A stretch of DNA of 64,000 bases from Thermotoga neapolitana DSM 4359 (GTDB lineage: Bacteria > Thermotogota > Thermotogae > Thermotogales > Thermotogaceae), in the NCBI RefSeq assembly GCF_000018945.1, contig NC_011978.1, positions 838,729-902,728 on the forward strand, read 5' to 3'. The position numbers were made by a program, and so were the translations under genes. Of the stretch, positions 55,785 to 61,848 are shown one piece after another; position 1 is the first letter of the stretch; each line of letters starts with the position of its first letter. The notes beneath the pieces were generated by a model. The model worked only from the letters and a program-made list of their open reading frames with translations, searched no databases and had not been told where the DNA came from.

Positions 55785-56626
55785 ACCTTCTCCAGATCTC
55801 TGTGTTTTTCAACAACCGAAAACCCTTCTTTTTTCAGCATTTCAGCGATTTTGTGGGCGATGTAGACGGATCTATGCCTCCCACCGGTACATCCGATACC
55901 CACCGTCACGATTCTTCTACCGGATCTTTGATATTCCTTCACCGCTACGTTTACCACCTCGAAAATCTTATACACGAATTCGTCTACAAGAGAGTATTTT
56001 TTGAAATACTCCTCCACTTCCCTGTCAAGGCCTGTCTTATGGGAAAGCTCAGGCACATAGTGAGGATTGGGAAGAAATCGCGCATCGAATATGAAATCCG
56101 CGTCCATTGGTATTCCATGTTTGAATCCAAAACTCAATATTCTGACGGAGATCCCACCGGACTGGTTCATGAGTGATTGTCCCAGGATTTCCCTCAACTG
56201 GTGAGAAGTCATCTTTGTTGTGTCTATTACAAAGTCGGCCATTTCTTTAATTGGCAGCAGAATCTGTCTCTCTTTTTCAATGGCCTCTTCGAGTCCAACA
56301 TCGTTTCTCTGAAGAGGGTGTCTTCTTCGGGTCAGTGCGTATCTTCTCAAAAGCTCTTCTTTTGAAGCCTCAAGGAAAACGATCAAAGCGTTTGTTTTTT
56401 TCTTTATCTTCTCTATCGCTTCAACGGGATCACTGAAATGTTCGCTTCGCACGTCCACTGCTATCGCCATCTTTTCAAGGTCTGAACTCATGAAGAGTTT
56501 CAGGAGTTCCTCCAGTATGCTTCCAGGCACGTTGTCCACACAGAAATATCCGAGATCTTCAAGAAAACCCATAGCGGTCGTTTTTCCTGCACCGGATAGA
56601 CCCGTTACCACAACTACCCGCTTCAA
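55781..56626 (-). CDS. rapZ: RapZ-family nucleotide-binding protein
   Basis: A 281-residue protein with N-terminal P-loop (VVTGLSGAGKTTAMGFLEDLGYFCVDNVP) and a C-terminal domain with TVGIGCTGGRHRSVYIAHKIAEMLKKEG. E. coli RapZ senses glucosamine 6-phosphate and controls glmS through sRNA; in other bacteria the role is less clear. The link to the downstream UDP-GlcNAc-sensing YvcK is consistent with cell-wall amino-sugar control. TTG start at 56626, overlapping the ZapA-like stop by four bases. Confidence 0.95.
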   Translation of the reverse strand: MKRVVVVTGLSGAGKTTAMGFLEDLGYFCVDNVPGSILEELLKLFMSSDLEKMAIAVDVRSEHFSDPVEAIEKIKKKTNALIVFLEASKEELLRRYALTRRRHPLQRNDVGLEEAIEKERQILLPIKEMADFVIDTTKMTSHQLREILGQSLMNQSGGISVRILSFGFKHGIPMDADFIFDARFLPNPHYVPELSHKTGLDREVEEYFKKYSLVDEFVYKIFEVVNVAVKEYQRSGRRIVTVGIGCTGGRHRSVYIAHKIAEMLKKEGFSVVEKHRDLEKV

Positions 56627-56889
56627 GGTACATCTTCACCGTCCTTTAAGACGTAAGAGATCTTCTTTTTGAGTTCCCTGATCTTTTCTGCCATCTTCAT
56701 GTTCTCCAGAACGGCGTTTGCCAGCATGACAAAGAGGATGTGATCTATCCCCACCTCGTCCACATATTCTTCGTATCGTTTGAAATCCTTCTCTATCCTT
56801 TCTATGGTTCTTCTCACTATCTCCGTGTCTTCGTCTGTGATCAGGTTGTACACTCGCTTTCCAAGTCTAACGCTCACTTTCTTCTTCAT
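56623..56889 (-). CDS. ZapA-like small protein
   Basis: An 88-residue protein: a short strand-rich start (KKKVSVRLGKRVYNLITDEDTEIVRRTIERIEKDFKRYE) then a helix (ILFVMLANAVLENMKMAEKIRELKKKI). This is the ZapA pattern, a coiled-coil partner of FtsZ: N-terminal globular strand pair, then a long helix with the LANAVLEN-type region. Similarity is moderate. It overlaps the coiled-coil gene before it and rapZ after it. A cell-division role would fit the whiA/yvcK neighbourhood. Confidence 0.65.
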   Translation of the reverse strand: MKKKVSVRLGKRVYNLITDEDTEIVRRTIERIEKDFKRYEEYVDEVGIDHILFVMLANAVLENMKMAEKIRELKKKISYVLKDGEDVP

Positions 56890-57133
56890 CCTGTATCATC
56901 TCCTGATTGGCCGTGAAGGAGAGGAATCTTTGAATCTTTTCCACCAGAGTGTTCAGAGAACGCTTGTGGTTTTCCAGTGTCTTTTCCAGTTGTTCCTTTT
57001 CTTTTTCAAGAACGAGAATTTTCTCGTTGAGTTGTTTTACTTTGCTCCACAGTTCTCTGTTCTCTTCCTTGAGTTTTCTGTAGTTTTCTATCATTGTGTC
57101 GAGCATCTTTTCCAGATCCTCGATCTCTTTCAT
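56867..57133 (-). CDS. Small coiled-coil protein, ZapB-like in shape
   Basis: An 88-residue protein that is almost one continuous coiled coil (LEKMLDTMIENYRKLKEENRELWSKVKQLNEKILVLEKEKEQLEKTLENHKRSLNTLVEKIQRFL). No transmembrane segment. Size and placement beside a ZapA-like gene suggest a division-site partner such as ZapB, but a coiled coil alone does not establish it. ATG at 57133; the 23-base overlap with the next gene shows coupling. Confidence 0.7.
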   Translation of the reverse strand: MKEIEDLEKMLDTMIENYRKLKEENRELWSKVKQLNEKILVLEKEKEQLEKTLENHKRSLNTLVEKIQRFLSFTANQEMIQDEEESER

Positions 57134-57152
57134 CACATTCCCCCCTTCGTGA

Positions 57153-57728
57153 CTATATTAACACATCCCGAACCGTTTTTGGGTTCAGTTCTTCAGGCAC
57201 TTCGACGCCTCGGAGCAGAAACCTTGCACCCGTTTCCGTGTAGTTCATCTCCACAAGATCCAGTTTTTTCGTCTCGATGATCCTGAATACACCGTTCAGT
57301 TCGGAGAAAGTGGCTTCAACCTCAAACTCTTTCATGAGGCTGAGTGGCCGCAATTTTGCCCCATTCACCGCAAGTTCTGCTGCTGTTGAATATGCCTCTA
57401 TGAGCCCTCTGACACCCAGTTTCACTCCTCCAAAGTACCTTGTGACCACGATGGCAGTGTTCATCAGATTGTGCTTTTTCAGAACACCAAGGATCGGCCT
57501 TCCAGCCGTCCCACCGGGCTCTCCATCGTCTGAGTAGTGCTCGAGTATTCCCTCTGTTGAAAAAATCCTGTACGCCCAGCAGTTGTGTGTGGCATCTCTT
57601 TTCGAAATTTCCTTCAGTTTTTTGCGGAAATCCTTCTCATCTTTCACAGGAAACACTGTTGCGTAGAACTCCGATCTTTTCACGTTGATCCTTTCGCTGT
57701 GTGGACTCACAACCGTTTTCCACTCCAC
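57153..57728 (-). CDS. YigZ/IMPACT family protein
   Basis: A 191-residue protein of the UPF0029/IMPACT family, whose eukaryotic relative regulates GCN1-GCN2. It has KRSEFYATVFPVKDEKDF, ATHNCWAYRIF, SDDGEPGGTAGRPIL and VVTRYFGGVKLGVRGL, the full family signature, plus the C-terminal DUF1949 domain. Molecular role in bacteria is unsettled. GTG at 57728 overlaps the 3' end of murB by 22 bases. Confidence 0.93.
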   Translation of the reverse strand: MEWKTVVSPHSERINVKRSEFYATVFPVKDEKDFRKKLKEISKRDATHNCWAYRIFSTEGILEHYSDDGEPGGTAGRPILGVLKKHNLMNTAIVVTRYFGGVKLGVRGLIEAYSTAAELAVNGAKLRPLSLMKEFEVEATFSELNGVFRIIETKKLDLVEMNYTETGARFLLRGVEVPEELNPKTVRDVLI

Positions 57729-58612
57729 CAGATCTCTACCTCCGTTTCCAGATCAACTCCATATCTTTCCTTCACCTTTTTCTTCACAAAATCTATGAGA
57801 TGGATCACATCCCTGAAGGTTGCGTTTCCGATGTTCACAATGAAACCTGCGTGTTTCTTCGATATCTGTGCTCCTCCGATCGTGTACCCTTTCAATCCCA
57901 GGGACTCTATTGCTTTTCCCACGTAAAAATCGTTTCTGGGACGTTTGAAGACACTGCCAGCACTCGGCAAATCGATTGGCTGCTTTTCCAGACGTTTCTC
58001 CAGAAAGTCATCCATTCTCCTTTTTATGAGGTCTTTTTTTCCCCTTCTAAAGCGCATTTCAACGCGTGTTATGATCATCTTTTCTCTCCTGAAAACACTG
58101 TCTCTGTACCCAAAGAACAGATCGCTTTTCGAAAGCCAGTATCTTTTCCCTTCCCTCAAAACTTCGACTGCCTCAACGAACTCTCCGATCTCTTTCCCAT
58201 ACGCCCCTGCATTCATGTACACGGCTCCACCAACACTTCCGGGAATTCCGTACGCAAACTCGAGCCCTTCGAGTTCTGTCTCCATCAGTACCAGACAGAG
58301 TCTCTTCAACGGCGTTCCACTTTCAACGACAACTTTCTCTCCTTTGATCTCCACATGATTGAGCCGTTCCGTCTTCAAAACAGCAATTTCAAGGTCTTCA
58401 TCCTGAACCAGAAGATTCGTTCCAAGTCCCATAATCTGAAACGGAATGTTTCTACCCAAAAGTTCAACCGCTTTTTCCAGGGATACAACATCGTTTGGAA
58501 GAACTAAATACCTGACCTTTCCACCTATTTTCATACTGGTATGACAGGATAGTCTTTCGAACATCCTGACATCGCACCCTACTTTGTAGAGATCAGAGAA
58601 CAATTTGTCCAA
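57707..58612 (-). CDS. murB: UDP-N-acetylenolpyruvoylglucosamine reductase
   Basis: MurB reduces enolpyruvyl-UDP-GlcNAc to UDP-MurNAc in peptidoglycan synthesis. It has 301 residues. FAD-binding residues in MGLGTNLLVQDED and AYGIPGSVGGAVYMNAGAYG; active-site serine region PSAGSVFKRP; IGGAQISKKHAGFIVN at the C-terminus. It is the type II enzyme, lacking one loop. TTG start, eight to nine bases after AAGGAGGG. First gene of the minus-strand run. Confidence 0.97.
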   Translation of the reverse strand: MDKLFSDLYKVGCDVRMFERLSCHTSMKIGGKVRYLVLPNDVVSLEKAVELLGRNIPFQIMGLGTNLLVQDEDLEIAVLKTERLNHVEIKGEKVVVESGTPLKRLCLVLMETELEGLEFAYGIPGSVGGAVYMNAGAYGKEIGEFVEAVEVLREGKRYWLSKSDLFFGYRDSVFRREKMIITRVEMRFRRGKKDLIKRRMDDFLEKRLEKQPIDLPSAGSVFKRPRNDFYVGKAIESLGLKGYTIGGAQISKKHAGFIVNIGNATFRDVIHLIDFVKKKVKERYGVDLETEVEIWWSGKRL

Positions 58613-58632
58613 TTTACATTCCCTCCTTATAG

Positions 58633-58638
58633 TATAAT
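58633..58638 (+). promoter_or_regulatory. -10 box for rlmN
   Basis: TATAAT, 22 bases before the rlmN TTG. The nearest -35-like sequence, TTTACA at 58613, leaves only 14 bases, so the -35 is unclear. It lies in the 47-base divergent gap with murB. Confidence 0.45.
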
Positions 58639-58659
58639 TTCAAACTGGGAGGTGTTGAC

Positions 58660-59691
58660 TTGAAAAACTTACTCGATCTTTCCTACGATGAACTGGTCAG
58701 CGAGATCACCAGTCTTGGTCTGGAGCGCTACAGAGCGGATCAAATTCTGGACTGGGTGTTCGACAAAAAAGTGAATAACTTCGACGAAATGACGAACCTT
58801 TCAAAACAGCATCGTGCTCTGTTGAAAGAGCACTTCACCATTCCTTTCCTGAAACTTCTGGAAAAGAGGGTTTCCAAGATAGATGGTACCACCAAATTCC
58901 TGTGGGAACTCGAAGATGGTAACACGATAGAGTCTGTGATGATCTTCCATCCAGGCAGAATAACAGCGTGTATCTCCACACAGGTTGGTTGCCCTGTCGG
59001 GTGCACGTTCTGTGCCACAGGAATGAGCGGATTTGTGCGAAATCTCACCACAGGAGAGATCGTTTCACAGATCCTGTCCATGGAGAAAGAAGAGGGAAAG
59101 AAGATAGGAAACGTTGTTTACATGGGAATGGGAGAGCCACTGCTCAACTACGAGAACACGATAAAGAGCATAAGAATCCTCAACCACAAAAAGATGGGAA
59201 ACATAGGAATCAGAAGGATCACGATCTCGACTGTGGGAATACCAGAGAAGATCATCCAGCTGGCCGACGAAGGACTCGATGTGAAACTTGCGCTTTCTCT
59301 TCACGCTCCGACAAACTTCAAGAGAGATCAGCTTGTCCCGCTGAACAGGAAGTATTCTGTGGAGGAGATTTTGAACGCCATCAAGGTGTACCAGATGAAG
59401 ACGGGAAAGCGAGTGACAATAGAGTACGTTCTGATAAGAGGTGTGAACGACGAGATAAGTGATGCAAAAAAACTCGCTGAAATCCTCAAAGGACTGAAGG
59501 TGTTCGTCAACCTGATCCCTGTGAACCCGACTGTGGCTGGCCTTTCGAAACCTTCCAGACAGCGTATACTGGCTTTCAAAAGAATACTGCTCGAAAACGG
59601 TATAGAAGCAGAAATCAGACAGGAAAAGGGTAGTGACATCGAGGCTGCATGCGGCCAGCTGAGATTGAAGAGAAAAGTCTCATCGCCATGA
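58660..59691 (+). CDS. rlmN: Dual-specificity RNA methyltransferase RlmN
   Basis: A 343-residue radical SAM enzyme that makes 2-methyladenosine at 23S A2503 and in some tRNAs. The cluster motif is the usual CPVGCTFCATG (CX3CX2C). MGMGEPLLNY, TISTVGIPEKI, LALSLHAPTNFKRDQLVP and the catalytic C-terminal cysteine in DIEAACGQLRLK are present. TTG at 58660 is five bases after GGGAGGTG. It overlaps the PASTA gene by four bases. Confidence 0.97.
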   Translation: MKNLLDLSYDELVSEITSLGLERYRADQILDWVFDKKVNNFDEMTNLSKQHRALLKEHFTIPFLKLLEKRVSKIDGTTKFLWELEDGNTIESVMIFHPGRITACISTQVGCPVGCTFCATGMSGFVRNLTTGEIVSQILSMEKEEGKKIGNVVYMGMGEPLLNYENTIKSIRILNHKKMGNIGIRRITISTVGIPEKIIQLADEGLDVKLALSLHAPTNFKRDQLVPLNRKYSVEEILNAIKVYQMKTGKRVTIEYVLIRGVNDEISDAKKLAEILKGLKVFVNLIPVNPTVAGLSKPSRQRILAFKRILLENGIEAEIRQEKGSDIEAACGQLRLKRKVSSP

Positions 59692-60302
59692 AAGTTTTCC
59701 TTGGAATATTGACGGGTGTTGTCACAGGAGGGTTGCTTTTTCTCCTCACGATCAAGTTGTACCAGAACCAGTTTGTGATAGTTCCTGATGTTACGGGACT
59801 TTCAGGAACGAAAGCTTGCGAGAAATTGAAAGAATCCGGACTGCTATGTGATAGAGCATCCACGGAGACGGTGGTCGATACGTATCCTCAAAGTGTTTCG
59901 AAGGTCAAGAAGGGAAGAATCATAAACCTGTACTACGAAAATCCTTTGAAGGACGTTATACCTCGTTTTGTGGGTGTGAAGCTTTCGGTGGTAGAGGAGA
60001 TTTTGAACAAACTGGGGTGGAACTACGAAGTCGTTCGATTTCCCTTCGGTGAAGAAAAAGATAAAGTGCTTGCCACCTATCCTGAAGCAGGAAAACTCTA
60101 CAACGGAAAATTGACTCTTCTTGTGGACACAGGAGAAAAGGAAGAGTATTTCGTTGTGGAAAATTATGTAGGGAAGAGTCCATCCGATGTAGAAAAAGAA
60201 GACAACGTAATTTTCGTTGGAAGCGGTAGCAGGGTGGTGTCTCAGTATCCACCGGCCGGATCCATCGCAACGGAAGTCATATTGATCCTCGGGGAGGAAT
60301 GA
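59688..60302 (+). CDS. Membrane-anchored PASTA-domain protein
   Basis: A 204-residue protein with an N-terminal membrane helix (VFLGILTGVVTGGLLFLLTIKLY) and two to three PASTA repeats outside (VPDVTGLSGTKACEKLKESGLLCDRA; IPRFVGVKLSVVEEILNKLGWNYEV; YPPAGS). PASTA domains bind muropeptide or crosslinked peptidoglycan. Unlike Firmicutes PASTA proteins, it has no kinase or transpeptidase domain, though the gene order rlmN-PASTA protein-rsgA-rpe mirrors the Firmicutes rlmN-prpC-prkC-rsgA-rpe cluster, suggesting a stripped PrkC relative. ATG at 59688 overlaps the rlmN stop. Confidence 0.9.
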   Translation: MKVFLGILTGVVTGGLLFLLTIKLYQNQFVIVPDVTGLSGTKACEKLKESGLLCDRASTETVVDTYPQSVSKVKKGRIINLYYENPLKDVIPRFVGVKLSVVEEILNKLGWNYEVVRFPFGEEKDKVLATYPEAGKLYNGKLTLLVDTGEKEEYFVVENYVGKSPSDVEKEDNVIFVGSGSRVVSQYPPAGSIATEVILILGEE

Positions 60303-61186
60303 TCTTGAGAAGAAGAGGTATCGTGCTGAGTTTTCACTCGAACATGGTTACGGTCGAGGACGAAGAAACTGGGGAAAGGCTTCTCTGTAAGTTGAGAGGG
60401 AAGTTTCGTTTGCAGAATCTGAAGATATACGTTGGAGACAGAGTGGAGTACACACCGGACGGCACGGGATCCGGTGTGATAGAGAACGTTCTTCACAGGA
60501 AGAACTTGCTCGTAAAGCCACATGTTGCGAACGTGGATCAGGCCATTCTTGTTGTCACCGTTAAGATGCCAGAAACCTCGACCTACATCATCGACAAGTT
60601 CTTGGTCCTCACCGAGAAAAACGAACTGGAAACCGTTCTTGTCATAAACAAGATGGATATATACGACGAAGAAGATCTCGAAAAGGTAAAGGAACTGGAA
60701 CGTATCTACTCAAAGCTTTACCCGATCGTGAAAACGAGTGCGAAAACGGGAATGGGCATCGAAGAACTCAAGAAATATCTGAAGGGAAAAATCAGTACCA
60801 TGGCAGGGTTGTCTGGTGTCGGAAAGAGCAGTCTTCTCAACGCGATAAATCCCGGCTTGAAACTCCGGGTAAGTGAAGTCTCTCAAAAACTCCAGCGAGG
60901 AAGGCACACCACCACCTCCGCCCAGCTTCTGAGATTTGATTTTGGAGGCTATGTGGTTGACACTCCGGGCTTTGCAAACCTTGAGATAGGTGACATAGAA
61001 CCAGAAGAGTTGAAATATTACTTTAAAGAATTCAATGAAAAGCAGTGTTTCTTCTCCGACTGTAATCACATAGACGAGCCAGAATGTGGTGTGAAGGAAG
61101 CTGTGGAAAATGGTGAAATCGCTGAAAGCCGCTACGAAAACTATGTGAAGATGTTTCACGAACTTCTGGGAAGGGGGAAAAGTTGA
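60299..61186 (+). CDS. rsgA: Ribosome small-subunit GTPase RsgA
   Basis: A 295-residue circularly permuted GTPase acting late in 30S maturation. N-terminal OB fold (RRRGIVLSFHSNMVTVEDEETGERLLCKLRGKFR), then G4 (VINKMD), G1 (MAGLSGVGKSSLLNAIN), G2 region GRHTTTSAQLL and G3 (VDTPGF), and the C-terminal zinc site CFFSDCNHIDEPECGV. The order G4-G5-G1-G3 is diagnostic. ATG overlaps the PASTA stop. T. maritima's orthologue structure is known (YjeQ). Confidence 0.97.
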   Translation: MILRRRGIVLSFHSNMVTVEDEETGERLLCKLRGKFRLQNLKIYVGDRVEYTPDGTGSGVIENVLHRKNLLVKPHVANVDQAILVVTVKMPETSTYIIDKFLVLTEKNELETVLVINKMDIYDEEDLEKVKELERIYSKLYPIVKTSAKTGMGIEELKKYLKGKISTMAGLSGVGKSSLLNAINPGLKLRVSEVSQKLQRGRHTTTSAQLLRFDFGGYVVDTPGFANLEIGDIEPEELKYYFKEFNEKQCFFSDCNHIDEPECGVKEAVENGEIAESRYENYVKMFHELLGRGKS

Positions 61187-61848
61187 TGGTAAAGATCGCC
61201 GCTTCAATCCTTGCGTGTGATCTTGCAAGACTCGCCGATGAGGTAAAAAGGGTGGAAGAACACATAGACATGGTTCACTTCGATGTCATGGATGGACACT
61301 TCGTTCCGAACATCTCGTTCGGATTGCCCGTTCTCAAAGCCCTGAGAAAAGAAACCAGCCTTCCTATAAGTGTTCATCTGATGATCACAAATCCAGAGGA
61401 CTATGTGGACCGTTTCGTGGAAGAGGGAGCGGACATGGTGGCGGTCCACTACGAGACAACGCCGCACCTTCACAGGATAGTGCACAGGATAAAGGATCTC
61501 GGGGCGAAGGCGTTCGTCGCCCTCAACCCACACACACCGGTTTTTCTCCTGTCTGAGATCATAACGGATGTGGATGGCGTACTCGTGATGAGTGTGAACC
61601 CGGGCTTTTCTGGTCAGAGATTCATTGCAAGGAGTCTGGAAAAAATAAGGAGTCTGAAGAAGATGATAAGGGATCTGGGACTCGAAACGGAGATCATGGT
61701 CGATGGTGGTGTCAACGAAGAAAACGCTTCTATCTTAATAAAGAACGGTGCGACGATCCTTGTAATGGGGTACGGTATCTTCAAAAACGAAAACTATGTG
61801 GAACTGGTGAGATCCATCAAGCAGGAAAGAGGGGAATCTGCTGGCTGA
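61186..61848 (+). CDS. rpe: Ribulose-phosphate 3-epimerase
   Basis: A 220-residue TIM-barrel enzyme of the pentose phosphate pathway interconverting ribulose and xylulose 5-phosphate. Metal and catalytic residues in IAASILACDLARLADEV, DMVHFDVMDGHFVPNISFG, SVHLMITNPEDYV, MSVNPGFSGQRF and MVDGGVNEENA. ATG at 61186 overlaps the rsgA stop; a TTG lies three bases earlier. It converges with mutS, overlapping it by 32 bases. Confidence 0.97.
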   Translation: MVKIAASILACDLARLADEVKRVEEHIDMVHFDVMDGHFVPNISFGLPVLKALRKETSLPISVHLMITNPEDYVDRFVEEGADMVAVHYETTPHLHRIVHRIKDLGAKAFVALNPHTPVFLLSEIITDVDGVLVMSVNPGFSGQRFIARSLEKIRSLKKMIRDLGLETEIMVDGGVNEENASILIKNGATILVMGYGIFKNENYVELVRSIKQERGESAG

